Source: Deltaproteobacteria bacterium (lineage in GTDB: Bacteria; Myxococcota_A; UBA796; SXON01). From it: a DNA stretch of 64,000 nucleotides. The DNA is taken from positions 186,001-250,000 of the forward strand of contig CANFCK010000002.1 of assembly GCA_947445035.1 (NCBI GenBank), written 5' to 3'. Below the pieces are notes generated by a model, which ran no database searches, was not told the DNA's origin, and was given only the letters and a program-made list of their open reading frames with translations. This document shows, piece after piece, positions 15,927 through 25,427 of the stretch. A program made the translations under genes and the position numbers. Positions within the stretch are counted from its first letter, which is position 1, and each line of letters begins with the position of its first letter.

Positions 15927-18900
15927 TCAGTCGCCCGTGCCAAGGAGGAGGAACACCGCACCCACATTGGAGGTGGTGGAGGAGTCCCAATTCGTAGCGC
16001 CGATGCCGAGATCGTCGAAGCCGTCGCCGTCGGTGTCGCCCAGGAAGGCGACGGATGAGCCCATCGCCTCGCTGGCAGTGGTGCCGGTCACCAGGAAGTC
16101 GGCCGCCGACACGTTGTAGGTTCCCGACGCGACGGGTCCGTACCACAGGGCGACCGCGCCAGCGCCGGAGAAGGTGGTGGTGTCGTACGAGGTGCCGCCC
16201 ACCGCGATGTCCGCGCTCCCATCGCCGTTGAAGTCGCCTCCGCCCGCAACCGCGCGACCGAAGACGTCGCCGGTGAACGACCCCTCCAACTCGATGCTCG
16301 ACGTCGTGGGGATACCCGTCCCACTCGACAAGTAGACGCTGGCGGAGCCGGCGGTGGTGTAGGCGCCCACCGTGTCCTGGTGGGTGCCGATGATGAGATC
16401 GTCGCTCCCGTCGCCGTCCACGTCACCGGCGCCGTCCATGCTCCGGCCGAACTCCGCCGACGTCAGAGAAGGGCCGACCAGGGTCACATCGGCCGCCGAT
16501 GACAGGTTGCCGCCGACGAGCGTCGTCTCGCCGTAGATGACATAGACCTCGCCCTGCTCGAGGTAGGTTGCGCTCGCTTCGGCCTTGTAGGCGCCGATCA
16601 CGAGCTCGCCGATGCCGTCGCCGCTCACGTCGGGAATCAAGGCCACGATCTGCCCGGCCTGATCCGAGATCGCCGAGCCATAGAACAACTCGCCGCTGGT
16701 CGATGTGATCGAGTGGGTGCCGGTCGTGCCGCCGGGGAAGTAGACAGCCCCGCCCGAGTTGCTCAGGGATCCACCGTCGTACTGGTAGGCCCCCGCGACG
16801 ATGTCGGCCCGACCGTCGCCATCCACGTCCTGCCCCCCGCTGACATCAAAGCCCATGTTGTCCGAGCTGGCGACGCTCTGGATGACAAGGGTGGCGCTGG
16901 TGCGCGTGAGCGAGCCCACCGGCGTGGCGAACACCATTGCATCGCCCGGCGAGATCCCGGTGTACCGCGTGTTGTAGGAGCCGACGACCAAGTCGACCGA
17001 GCTCGCACCGGTGAAGTTACCCCCAGCCGAGACCTGGTAGCCCAGATTGTCGGGGTTTGTGGTGCCCGAGGTGCCGGTGACCGTGACGTAACCCAGCTCG
17101 GCAGCCGTCAACTGCACCGCTCCCGAGGTGGCGCCGCCACGGTACACCCACGCCCGGCCAGCGTTGGACATCGCCGTGGTCGGATCGTAGGCGTTGGCCC
17201 CGAATCCGATGTCGTCGAGGCCATCTCCATCGACGTCGCCCACGCCTTCAACCGTGATGCCGACGTTGTCCCCCGCCGTCGCGCTGAACAGGTTGACCCC
17301 GTACCAGTAGGCCCGATCGTGGGCGGTGACGAGCGCGACACCGCTCAATGCGCACTCGTCCGAGGTGGCGTCGCAGTCGTTGACGACAAAGTCCTCGCAA
17401 ACGGCGGCCGCCCCCGGGAAAACGGTGTCGTCAGTGTCATCGCAGTCGGTGTCGTCGGCGACGTAGCCGCTGGGCGCCGTGCAAGCGGAGGTGGTGACCG
17501 CCACATCGCCGTAGGTGTCGGAGTCAGCGTCGGCGTACCAGGTGCTGGTGGCGCCGTCATCGACCACGCCGTCGCAGTCGTTGTCGAGGCTGTCGCAGAG
17601 CTCCGTCGCGCCCAGGTAGACGGTGTCATCGGTGTCGTCGCAGTCGTCGGTCGAGGCGGTGGACAGGGCCTCGTTGGCGTCGCTACAGTCGCCGTCGGCG
17701 GAGGCGCGGGTGTCGCCCCCCGCGTCCAGCATGCCGTCGTCGTCATCGTCGTCGTAGCAGGTCTCGCCGCCGTCGCAGTCGTTGTCGACGCCGTTGGCGA
17801 CGACCTCGGTGGCGCCGGGGTTGACGGTACCGTCGGTGTCGTCGCAGTCGGTGTTGTCGACGAGGTAGCCGGCCGGCTCGTCGCAGGCGGAGACCCCGAG
17901 GACCTCGCTGCCGTAGTCGTCGGTGTCGGCGTCCTCCCACCAGGAGGTCTGGCCGGTGGCACCGCCGTCGTCATCGTCCGCGAGGCTGTTGCAGTCTTCG
18001 TCCACGCTCGCGGCGTCGCACATCTCGCTGGCGGCGGGGTTGATCGCCGCGTCGGCATCGTCGCAGTCGGTGTCGTCGACGACGTAGCCGACCGGGGCGT
18101 CGCAAGCCATGTTCATAGCGAATTCGTCGCCATAGCCGTCGAGATCGGCATCCGCGTACCAGGCTGTCTGCCCCGTGGCGCCGCTGTCGTCGTCGTCGAC
18201 AGCGCCGTCGCAGTCTTCGTCGGTGTTGGCGCCGTCGCACACCTCGGGGGCGCCGGGGTTGACGCCACCGTCCCCATCGTCGCAGTCGGTGTCGTCGGCG
18301 ACGTAGCCGCTGGGCTGGTCACAATCGACGTCGGTGGTGGCGAGGTCGCCGTAGCCGTCGGCATCGGCGTCGGCGTACCAGGTCACGACGTCGATGGCGC
18401 CGTCTTCGTCGACCAGGCTGTCGCAGTCGTCGTCGTCACCATCGCAGTATTCGGAGGCGCCGGGGAACTCGGTGGCGTCGGTGTCATCACAATCGGTGGC
18501 CGGCTCGGCATTGCTTCCCTCCCCGGCGTCGGCGCAGTCGGCGTCGGTGGACACGACCGACGTGGTGCCGATGAGTCGGTAGCCGTCGCTGTCGGCGTCC
18601 GTCCAACATACTTCGCCACCATCGCAGTCTTCGTCGTCGCCGTTTCCGGTGGTTTCGGTGGCGCCGGGGTAGTCGCTGTCGTCCGTGTCATCGCAGTCGG
18701 TCGCGTCCGCAACGTAGTCGGTTGGCTGATCGCAGCGGCTCAGCGTGTCGGCGACATTGCCGTAGCCGTCAGCGTCAGCGTCAGCGTACCAGGACGTCTC
18801 CCCGACCGCGCCAGCATCAAAATCATCGGCGGCACCGGAGCAGTCTTCGTCGACGCTGGCGGCATCACAGACTTCGATCTCGCCGGGGTTCACCGCGTCG

Positions 18901-20738
18901 GTGGTGTCGTCACAATCCGTGGCGCCCGCGACGAATCCGCTCGGAATATCGCAGTCCACGTCGGTGGTGGCGAGTTCGCCGTAGCCGTCGGCGTCGGCAT
19001 CGCGGTACCAGGTGACCACGTCGACAGCGGCGTCTTCGTCGATCTCCCCGTCACAATCGTCATCGTCACCGTCGCAATACTCGTCGGCGCCTGGATACTC
19101 GTTGGCGTCGCCGTCATCGCAGTCGGTGTCGAGCGCGGAGTACCCCGTCGGGGCCTCGCATGCGACCTGAACGACCGCCGCGTCACCGTAGGCGTCGCCG
19201 TCCCCGTCGGCGTACCAGGTCAGCGCATCGGCCGAAGTCGCCTCGTCCACGTCGCCATCGCAGTTGTCGTCGATGCCATTGCACGCTTCTAGCGCGGTTG
19301 GGTTGACATCATTGTCGAAGTCGTCGCAATCGGTGTCGTCCGCGACGTACGCCGGCGGAGCATCGCAAGCGATCTCCGAATTGCTGGCGTCGCCATACCC
19401 GTCGGAGTCCGCATCCGCATACCACGTGCCGGCGTCGATGGCGCTCGGCTCATCGACCTCCCCGTCGCAGTCGTCATCGTCACCGTCACATCGCTCGTCC
19501 GCGCCCGGGTGCTCCGCTTCGTCGGTGTCGTCGCAGTCGGTGTCATCGGCGATGTAGCCGTCCGGCTGATAACAAGCGATTGCCGATGTCGCGACATCAC
19601 CGTACCCGTCAGTGTCGGCGTCGGCGTACCAGGTCGAGGCGTCGATGGCGGAAGCCTCATCCACCTCGCCGTCGCAATCATCGTCGTCGCCGTCACAGAC
19701 CTCGTCGGCCCCTGGATACTCGGCGTCGTCCGAGTCGTCGCAGTCCGCAGCGTCCAGGACGTAGTCGACCGGCAGATCGCAGGCAATCTGTGGGGTGTCC
19801 AGGTCGCCGAAGCCGTCGCCGTCGGCATCGGAATACCAGGTCGAGGCGTCCGCGGCGTCCGGCTCATCGACCGTGCCGTCGCAATCGTCGTCGAATCCGT
19901 CGCAAAACTCGGTAGCGTCGGGGTTGTGGGTGGCCTCGCTGTCGTCGCATTCCTCGCAGGCGGGGAACCCGTCGCCGTCCGCGTCGGCGAAGCCGACCGA
20001 CCCGTCGCAGTTGTAATCGTTGGGATCGGTGCAGTCGGTCTCGCTGGCGTTGGGATGGTAGTCGTTGTTGGTGTCGTCGCAGTCCCCGGCGTAGCGCGCG
20101 TACCCGTCGGGCTGGAGGCAAGCTGCCACGGTGGTGTCGGTGCCGTAGCCGTCGGCGTCGTCATCTTGGAACCACGAGGTCGCATCGGTCGCGTCCTGGT
20201 CGACGGTGCCGTCACAATCATCGTCGGTGTCGTTGCACAGCTCGACCGCGCCCGGAAAGACGTCCGGGTCGTCGTCGTCGCAATCCTCACACGCCGCGGA
20301 GCGGTCGCCATCGCCGTCTTCGAAGGCCACCGATCCGTCGCAATTGTAATCGTTCGGATCGGCGCAGTCGGCCTCAGCCGCGCCTGGATTCCACGCCGCG
20401 TCCCCGTCATCGCAGTCGCCGGCGACATCGACGTACCCGTCGGGCGCGGCGCAGGCGGTGACCAGCGAGCCGGGATCGCCGTAGCCGTCCTGGTCCAGGT
20501 CCACGTAGAAAACGGTCGCGTCGGTGGCGTCATCATCGATGACGTCGTCGCAGTCGTTGTCGATGCCGTCGCAGAGCTCGGGCGCACCGACGTAGACCAC
20601 CCCATCGGCCTCGTTGCAGTCCTCGTCCGCTACGTGGCCGTCGCCATCGACATCCACCGGCTCATCGGTGTGGTCGGTCTCGACCGTCGAAGCCGTACCA
20701 CAACCGGCGGCGAACAAGACGATGAGAAGGCCGTTCAT
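15927..20738 (-). CDS. Giant MopE-repeat / FG-GAP beta-propeller lipoprotein
   Basis: 1603 residues. Leader MNGLLIVLFAAGC gives a lipid-type Cys at 13. Residues about 28-1130 hold roughly 14 tandem MopE-type putative metal-binding repeats. Each has a C(D/N)G.D(D/N)DCDG.VD core, an Asp-rich DADxDGYGD loop, and a DCDD...NPGA end. From about 1135, seven FG-GAP repeats (for example GDVDGDGSDDLIIG) would close a seven-bladed, Ca-binding beta-propeller. Such proteins are abundant in Myxococcota and are thought to be surface-exposed; their exact roles are mostly unknown. Strong Asp coding creates long antisense frames, which I treat as artefacts. Confidence 0.92.
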   Translation of the reverse strand: MNGLLIVLFAAGCGTASTVETDHTDEPVDVDGDGHVADEDCNEADGVVYVGAPELCDGIDNDCDDVIDDDATDATVFYVDLDQDGYGDPGSLVTACAAPDGYVDVAGDCDDGDAAWNPGAAEADCADPNDYNCDGSVAFEDGDGDRSAACEDCDDDDPDVFPGAVELCNDTDDDCDGTVDQDATDATSWFQDDDADGYGTDTTVAACLQPDGYARYAGDCDDTNNDYHPNASETDCTDPNDYNCDGSVGFADADGDGFPACEECDDSEATHNPDATEFCDGFDDDCDGTVDEPDAADASTWYSDADGDGFGDLDTPQIACDLPVDYVLDAADCDDSDDAEYPGADEVCDGDDDDCDGEVDEASAIDASTWYADADTDGYGDVATSAIACYQPDGYIADDTDCDDTDEAEHPGADERCDGDDDDCDGEVDEPSAIDAGTWYADADSDGYGDASNSEIACDAPPAYVADDTDCDDFDNDVNPTALEACNGIDDNCDGDVDEATSADALTWYADGDGDAYGDAAVVQVACEAPTGYSALDTDCDDGDANEYPGADEYCDGDDDDCDGEIDEDAAVDVVTWYRDADADGYGELATTDVDCDIPSGFVAGATDCDDTTDAVNPGEIEVCDAASVDEDCSGAADDFDAGAVGETSWYADADADGYGNVADTLSRCDQPTDYVADATDCDDTDDSDYPGATETTGNGDDEDCDGGEVCWTDADSDGYRLIGTTSVVSTDADCADAGEGSNAEPATDCDDTDATEFPGASEYCDGDDDDCDSLVDEDGAIDVVTWYADADADGYGDLATTDVDCDQPSGYVADDTDCDDGDGGVNPGAPEVCDGANTDEDCDGAVDDDDSGATGQTAWYADADLDGYGDEFAMNMACDAPVGYVVDDTDCDDADAAINPAASEMCDAASVDEDCNSLADDDDGGATGQTSWWEDADTDDYGSEVLGVSACDEPAGYLVDNTDCDDTDGTVNPGATEVVANGVDNDCDGGETCYDDDDDDGMLDAGGDTRASADGDCSDANEALSTASTDDCDDTDDTVYLGATELCDSLDNDCDGVVDDGATSTWYADADSDTYGDVAVTTSACTAPSGYVADDTDCDDTDDTVFPGAAAVCEDFVVNDCDATSDECALSGVALVTAHDRAYWYGVNLFSATAGDNVGITVEGVGDVDGDGLDDIGFGANAYDPTTAMSNAGRAWVYRGGATSGAVQLTAAELGYVTVTGTSGTTNPDNLGYQVSAGGNFTGASSVDLVVGSYNTRYTGISPGDAMVFATPVGSLTRTSATLVIQSVASSDNMGFDVSGGQDVDGDGRADIVAGAYQYDGGSLSNSGGAVYFPGGTTGTHSITSTSGELFYGSAISDQAGQIVALIPDVSGDGIGELVIGAYKAEASATYLEQGEVYVIYGETTLVGGNLSSAADVTLVGPSLTSAEFGRSMDGAGDVDGDGSDDLIIGTHQDTVGAYTTAGSASVYLSSGTGIPTTSSIELEGSFTGDVFGRAVAGGGDFNGDGSADIAVGGTSYDTTTFSGAGAVALWYGPVASGTYNVSAADFLVTGTTASEAMGSSVAFLGDTDGDGFDDLGIGATNWDSSTTSNVGAVFLLLGTGD
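17345..20657. repeat. Tandem coding repeats (MopE units)
   Basis: About 14 degenerate units of roughly 205-340 bp, all in the same frame of the minus-strand gene. The sequence GTCGTCGCAGTCGGTGTCGT and close variants recur. Neighbouring units are similar enough for recombination or slippage, so unit number may vary between strains and short-read assemblies may be wrong here. Confidence 0.85.
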
Positions 20739-20800
20739 GAGGCACCCGACGATGGCCGGACGTTAGCCCCGGCTGGGGGTCGCCGCAAGCAACCGTTGCG

Positions 20801-21520
20801 CTACGGAGGGATGCTCGACGTCCCTCCGCGCGGGAGTGGCAGCGGCGAACCTGCGACCAACCCCTCAATCAGGTCCAGAGTGACGAGCTCCGGGTGTCCC
20901 GCCCACACCACCCGCCCATCCCGGACCAGCATCAGAAAGGGCACGCCGGTGACGCCGAACGCCTGGGTGAGGCTCCCATCTTCGACCGCGATTGGGAACC
21001 GGAGAAAGCCCGTTTCGACAAAGGCGGCCAGGTCGGCATCGGTGCTACCGCGCGACAGTTGGGTCAGCCCGATGATCCCGAAGCCGCTCGCCTCCAAGTC
21101 GCGGCGCGCGAGCTCCAACTGGGGGAGTTCAACCTGGCAATGAGGGCACCAGGGCTCGAAGAATGCAACAAGGGTGACCACATTGTCGGCGTAGGCGCCG
21201 GCCTGATCGAAAAAACGAAGGCCCGCCAGCGAGGGGGGTTGGCGGCCGACAAGCTCAATACCCGCTTTCCAGTCTGCGAGCATGCCCAGCGCCACCGACG
21301 TGGGGTACCGGCCTTCGAAGGCGCGGATGGCTTCGAGAGCGCCGACCGCGTCACCCCGCATGTAGTCGACCGTGATCGAATCGAAGAGGGCGGTTTCTTC
21401 CGTCGACGGCGGCGCGGGGGCGGCGCGCACCTCCGGCGGGGGCGGGAGGACGATCGGCAAGGCGCCTTGCCTCGGGCACCCCAGCGCCAGCGGCACCGCC
21501 AGCAAGGCAAAGCGAAGCAC
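20801..21520 (-). CDS. TlpA/thioredoxin-fold lipoprotein (CPHC)
   Basis: 239 residues from the GTG at 21520, which shares a base with the upstream TAG. Leader ending LALGC (Cys 15), then a Pro/Ala-rich linker and a helical region. A thioredoxin domain (about 105-235) follows with active site WCPHC (FFEPWCPHCQVELPQL) and the cis-Pro segment GVTGVPFLML. CPHC is the DsbA-type dipeptide, but the domain order is TlpA/ResA-like. It probably acts as a periplasmic thiol oxidoreductase. It follows a secreted VWA-like gene and precedes the Cys-rich MopE protein, a plausible client. Confidence 0.85.
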   Translation of the reverse strand: MLRFALLAVPLALGCPRQGALPIVLPPPPEVRAAPAPPSTEETALFDSITVDYMRGDAVGALEAIRAFEGRYPTSVALGMLADWKAGIELVGRQPPSLAGLRFFDQAGAYADNVVTLVAFFEPWCPHCQVELPQLELARRDLEASGFGIIGLTQLSRGSTDADLAAFVETGFLRFPIAVEDGSLTQAFGVTGVPFLMLVRDGRVVWAGHPELVTLDLIEGLVAGSPLPLPRGGTSSIPP

Positions 21521-22536
21521 TACTTTTCCACGAGCTGCCAGACCGCATCGACCAAGACTGCGGTGGCCGGCCAGTTCCAGTCCTGGCCGAAGACGGCGAG
21601 GTCGTCCTTCTGGCCATCCCCATCCTTGTCGATCTTGCTGCCGAGCGTGGTGGCGAGCGCTTCGAGCTGCTCCTGCGGCTTGTCGTCTTCATCCCAGAAC
21701 TCGTAGGCGTTGACACCCAGGAACCGAGCGTCGATGGCCTGCAACGCGCCGACCGCGTCGCCCTTGTCGGCCCCATCCGGGCAGGGGTTCTTGGGCATGG
21801 GGTCTCCATACTTCGCTTCGCGCATGCCATTTTCGGTGATGAGCACGAAGATGCGCTTGCTGTTGGCGCGCAGACCGATGCCGCCTTCGTCGCCGCTGCC
21901 CGAAACCGAACTGTCGTACTGGCCGCCGACGTTCCCAGAGAACGCGTCCCCGCCTGACTTGCGGAAGGGTGCGATGTCGGTCGCCGCATCGTCTTTTTGA
22001 TCGCAGTCCTGGTCGTATCCGTTGCCCGCCGCGGCCTGAACCAGGGCCTCGTACCCATCCCCAGGCCCGTCCCCTCCCCACTCCAACGAAAGCCCCGCGG
22101 CCGCCGAGTGTAGTCGCGACCGATCGGTGGTGAGCTGCGTATTCAGGGTGTACGGGTGCCCTTCCCAAGCCGTGTACCACTCACCATCCACATAGTAGTC
22201 GTCGAAACTCGCGATTGCGATGCCGACATCCGCGCCACTGTCGAAGAGCGCATCGACGAGCGCGGCGGTATTGACCGCCAGATCGGCATGGTAGCAGTCG
22301 TACCAATAGGCGCCGTCAATCAGGAGCACCACGTCGATCTTGCCTTCGGGAACGTCCGTTCCGGGAAGCTCGCCGCCGCCAGTATCGTCGGAGCCGCTGC
22401 CGCCGTCGTCCGAGGAGTCGGCGCCGGGATCGTGTTCGTCCTGACGCCCGGGTGGAATCTTGGTGGTCTCCTTTTCAGCGGTGAGGTCGTAGTCCGAGCA
22501 GCTGACGAGCAGGAGCGTGGCCACTACGTTGCGCAT
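21520..22536 (-). CDS. VWA-like surface lipoprotein lacking a canonical MIDAS
   Basis: 338 residues. The leader MRNVVATLLLVSC is followed by an acidic, Ser/Gly/Asp-rich linker (15-60). A von Willebrand A-like fold then begins with KIDVVLLIDGAYWYDCYHAD. It continues through VGIAIASFDDYYVDG, GDGYEALVQAAAG, and RIFVLITENGM. The family's DxSxS metal site is replaced by DGAYW, so divalent-metal adhesion of the usual kind is doubtful. Acidic DKDGDGQKDD near the C-terminus may bind calcium. Function unknown; probably surface-exposed. Confidence 0.72.
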   Translation of the reverse strand: MRNVVATLLLVSCSDYDLTAEKETTKIPPGRQDEHDPGADSSDDGGSGSDDTGGGELPGTDVPEGKIDVVLLIDGAYWYDCYHADLAVNTAALVDALFDSGADVGIAIASFDDYYVDGEWYTAWEGHPYTLNTQLTTDRSRLHSAAAGLSLEWGGDGPGDGYEALVQAAAGNGYDQDCDQKDDAATDIAPFRKSGGDAFSGNVGGQYDSSVSGSGDEGGIGLRANSKRIFVLITENGMREAKYGDPMPKNPCPDGADKGDAVGALQAIDARFLGVNAYEFWDEDDKPQEQLEALATTLGSKIDKDGDGQKDDLAVFGQDWNWPATAVLVDAVWQLVEK

Positions 22537-22576
22537 GGGAGGTGCGGTAACCAACGCACGCCGATAGCGCCTTCGG

Positions 22577-22987
22577 ATGCGGTGGATTCTGGTCGCGGCG
22601 CTGGTGGCATGCAGCTCGGCGGAGCCCGAACGGGCGGGCGAAGTGGCGCCGGCGACCTCCGTGCCACCGCAAGCCCCTGACGCCCTCGAAATCCGGCGCA
22701 AGGCATTGAGCGCCGAGCTCCGTGAGCTCGTCGGTGAGCTTGAACTCGCCGGTCGCTACGATTGCTGCATCGAGACGCCCTGCAAGCTGTGCGCGGTGCG
22801 AGCCGGCGGGTGTCGATGCGGAGAGGCGGCGCGGGATGGCGAACCCGTGTGCGAGGAGTGCGCGATGATGTGGAGCAAGGGACTGGGCGACGAGCCGGTG
22901 CCCGCGTCGTCGATCCGCAGCTTCCTCGAAGCCGAACGCCAGCAGAATGGCGATATCTGCGGGAAGCCTCCCGTTACGGCCGAGTGA
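22577..22987 (+). CDS. Cys-rich small lipoprotein
   Basis: 136 residues. Leader MRWILVAALVAC (Cys 12), then a helix-rich stretch. A compact block follows (YDCCIETPCKLC, GGCRCGEA, PVCEECAMMW) containing eight Cys, with a ninth near the C-terminus. The spacing suggests a metal- or cofactor-binding site, or several disulfides, on the periplasmic side. I do not recognise the family with certainty. The 3' end overlaps the convergent radical SAM gene by 14 bp. Confidence 0.75.
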   Translation: MRWILVAALVACSSAEPERAGEVAPATSVPPQAPDALEIRRKALSAELRELVGELELAGRYDCCIETPCKLCAVRAGGCRCGEAARDGEPVCEECAMMWSKGLGDEPVPASSIRSFLEAERQQNGDICGKPPVTAE

Positions 22988-24332
22988 CCGAGTCGAAGGT
23001 GCGACCACTGACATTTCGCCAGCTCTGGCGCAGATCGTAGACGGCGTGCGCCGCGGACTGGATGCCGGCGACTGCGTACTGCAGGCTCCCGGGATTCCAG
23101 AACTGGCCTTCGACCAACTGGTGGTCTTTGTCGATGAGCCCCGTCTCCTTCGCGAGCTCGTGCAGGCGGGTGTGCGGGTACACCCGAATCGGCTGCATCA
23201 TCAAAAGCGTGAACAGCCGCAGGCGCGGTCCCAGCTCCCACCGGGCGTGGGCGAGAAATCGAACGATGGCCGAGAGCGAACGCCAGTCCTCGCCCGGACT
23301 GTTCAAGAAGAAGCTGTACTCCACATCCATGCTGTGTTTCTTGGCGACCTGGACGGTGTAGAGCATGTCCTCGTGGCGGAAGTTCTTGTCGAGGTTGCGC
23401 AACATCCGGTCGTCCACGTGATCGGGCGAGAAGGACAACAGGCCACAGCCCGCCCGCTTGAGCGCCACCATCAGCTCGTCGGGGAGCGTGTTGCGATGCT
23501 CGTTGAACCACGCGGACCATTTCACGTCGAGCTTCCGACGGGTGATCTCCTCGCAGATCGCGATGGCGTGGCCGACCGGGATGTTGAATATCTGGTCGCA
23601 GATGAACATCTGGCGCACACCGTGCTCGCGGACCAGCAGCTCCATCTCATCCACCACATCGACCGGATCACGCTGCCGGACGCGATGTCCGAGCAGAAAC
23701 GTGTCAGAGCAGTGCACGCAGTGCAGCGAGCAGCCGCGCTTCGCCTGGACGCCGACCGAGACAAACGAAGAGCGGAGGTAGGGCTCGTGCGAGACCAGGT
23801 CGCGCGACGGGGGCCGATTCTCGGCCCACTCGACCCCGGGCGGCTGGCCGGTGTACACCAGCTCCGCCCCTCGGCGAAAATACATCCCCCGCAATCGCTC
23901 TGGGTGGTCGATGTCGTCCAGCAACGAAGCGAATCGAAGCTCGGCTTCGCCCCAGACGCCGATGTCCACCTCGGGCAGCCGTCGCATCATCACCTCGCTG
24001 TACAGCGAAAATGCCGTGCCGCCTGCAATGATCTTTGCGCGCGGGGCGACGCGTTTGACGAGCTGAATCGCCCGTTGCTGAGGCTCGAAGTCATCGGTAT
24101 GCAAATGCGGCATCCCGACCTTCATGTTCCGCAGCGAGAAGCCGACGACATCCGGCCCAAAGGCCAGGACGCACGACCGCAGGGCCGCGTAGGGATCGTC
24201 GCGATGCAAGTTGACGTCGAAGATTTCGACCGCGTGCCGGTCGCGGATGTGCGCCGCGAGGTAGGCCAGACCGAGGGGGTAGACCAGTTCCATGTCGAGG
24301 GCGGTGAAGGCCTGTACGAGGAGAACGCGCAT
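22974..24332 (-). CDS. B12-binding-type radical SAM protein
   Basis: 452 residues. The N-terminal Rossmann-like region (1-140; PLGLAYLAAHIRDRHAVEIF) is of the cobalamin-binding type, but the DxHxxG His ligand is not apparent. The radical SAM core then starts with CSLHCVHC (CX3CX2C, the 4Fe-4S site) at about 200-207. Family members perform methylations, cyclisations or rearrangements; the substrate cannot be told from sequence. Neighbouring genes offer no biosynthetic context. The convergent overlap with the Cys-rich lipoprotein is only 14 bp. Confidence 0.85.
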   Translation of the reverse strand: MRVLLVQAFTALDMELVYPLGLAYLAAHIRDRHAVEIFDVNLHRDDPYAALRSCVLAFGPDVVGFSLRNMKVGMPHLHTDDFEPQQRAIQLVKRVAPRAKIIAGGTAFSLYSEVMMRRLPEVDIGVWGEAELRFASLLDDIDHPERLRGMYFRRGAELVYTGQPPGVEWAENRPPSRDLVSHEPYLRSSFVSVGVQAKRGCSLHCVHCSDTFLLGHRVRQRDPVDVVDEMELLVREHGVRQMFICDQIFNIPVGHAIAICEEITRRKLDVKWSAWFNEHRNTLPDELMVALKRAGCGLLSFSPDHVDDRMLRNLDKNFRHEDMLYTVQVAKKHSMDVEYSFFLNSPGEDWRSLSAIVRFLAHARWELGPRLRLFTLLMMQPIRVYPHTRLHELAKETGLIDKDHQLVEGQFWNPGSLQYAVAGIQSAAHAVYDLRQSWRNVSGRTFDSVTRP

Positions 24333-24402
24333 CTGCCCAGACCATAGCGCCGGGGGCCGGCCACTGCCTGTCAGCCGGGCTACAGCGCACCGACCGGAGC
24401 GA

Positions 24403-25419
24403 ATGATGTTTCTTGCCCTGTGCGTGTTTCTCTCCAGCGTGCCGGCGGCGTTCGCCGCCGACTCCGACCCGGTGGTCGCACGCGTTCAAGGTAGCGAAAT
24501 CCATGCCAGCGAATTTGCCGCCGCGGCGAAGAAGGCAAAGCCGGCCGACGGCGTGGCGCTTACCCCCGACGAGCGTCGGGTGGTGCTCGACGGCCTCGTG
24601 GACGAGAGACTCCTGGCCTTGGAAGCGCAGAAGAGTCAGGAGACCCTGAACAACCCTCTGGTACGCAAGGCGCTGGTTCGGGCCTACCTGGAAGAGGAGG
24701 TCTACGAGGAGATCAAGGAGCCCACGGACGCGGTCTTACAGAAGTTCTACGAGCAGAATCCGGGGCTGTACGCGACCGCAGAGACCGCACGTGCCAGTCG
24801 GATGCTCGTCCGCGTCGGGCCGAAGGTCACTCCGGCTGCCGCGAAGGCGGCCGCGGACAAGCTTTACGCGGCGGTCGCAAAGGACCCCAAACGCACGTTC
24901 GCGGCCACTGCCAAAAAAGCGTCCGGGGACGAAAATCGGGACCAGGGCGGCGACATGGGCTTTGTCACCCGTGCGGACAAAAAGCTCGACAAGACCGTGC
25001 TCAAAACCGTCTTTTTTACCAAGGTGGCCACGGTCAGCAAGGTTTTCATGACCCGCGAGGGCGCCAACATCGTGTACGTGTCCGCGCGGCGCGCCCCAGC
25101 GCCCAAAACCTTCGAGCAGGCCCACGCCGACGTAAAAAAGAGTTGGAAAGCGGCGAAGATGGATGATGCCAAAAAGGCGCGCATGGCCAAGATCGAGAAG
25201 GCCTCGAAGGTTGCCGTGGACGACGCCGCCTTGACGGCGGTGGTGCTGCCGGTGCGAAAGGCCAGGCCCACCGCCGTGAAGCCGGCGAAGCCAGGCAAGC
25301 CGGCGGCCGCGAAGCCTGCGGCGGGGAAGGTCAAGGCCAAAGCGCAGCCCGACCCCGAGCCGGAGATCATCGACGAGGATCCAGAGTCGGACGACCCGGA
25401 TGAGGAAGAGGAAGAGTAG
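24403..25419 (+). CDS. Periplasmic peptidyl-prolyl isomerase, parvulin (SurA/PrsA) family
   Basis: 338 residues. The signal peptide MMFLALCVFLSSVPAAFA is followed by a SurA_N-like helical chaperone region (about 25-125). A parvulin domain (about 130-235) contains the GGDMGFV motif. A basic Lys/Ala/Pro linker and a strongly acidic C-terminal tail (about 18 residues of Asp/Glu) end the protein. It would assist folding of exported proteins. ATG 24403 is used; ATG 24406 is equivalent. murB follows after 8 bp. Confidence 0.85.
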   Translation: MMFLALCVFLSSVPAAFAADSDPVVARVQGSEIHASEFAAAAKKAKPADGVALTPDERRVVLDGLVDERLLALEAQKSQETLNNPLVRKALVRAYLEEEVYEEIKEPTDAVLQKFYEQNPGLYATAETARASRMLVRVGPKVTPAAAKAAADKLYAAVAKDPKRTFAATAKKASGDENRDQGGDMGFVTRADKKLDKTVLKTVFFTKVATVSKVFMTREGANIVYVSARRAPAPKTFEQAHADVKKSWKAAKMDDAKKARMAKIEKASKVAVDDAALTAVVLPVRKARPTAVKPAKPGKPAAAKPAAGKVKAKAQPDPEPEIIDEDPESDDPDEEEEE

Positions 25420-25427
25420 CCCTGGTC

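Noticed and set aside
16713..19292. 859-codon plus-strand open frame opposite the MopE-repeat gene
   Set aside because: It is antisense to Asp/Cys-rich repeats and translates into Val/Gly/Ala-rich repeats with no domain. Skewed codon use on the real strand removes stops here.
17345..20657. Regular repeats resembling a CRISPR array
   Set aside because: Repeats are in frame within a long protein, longer than CRISPR units, degenerate, and without unique spacers or cas genes.
19509..21143. 544-codon plus-strand frame across the MopE and TlpA-like genes
   Set aside because: Also antisense, spans two real genes and the gap, and has no signal, motif or ribosome site.
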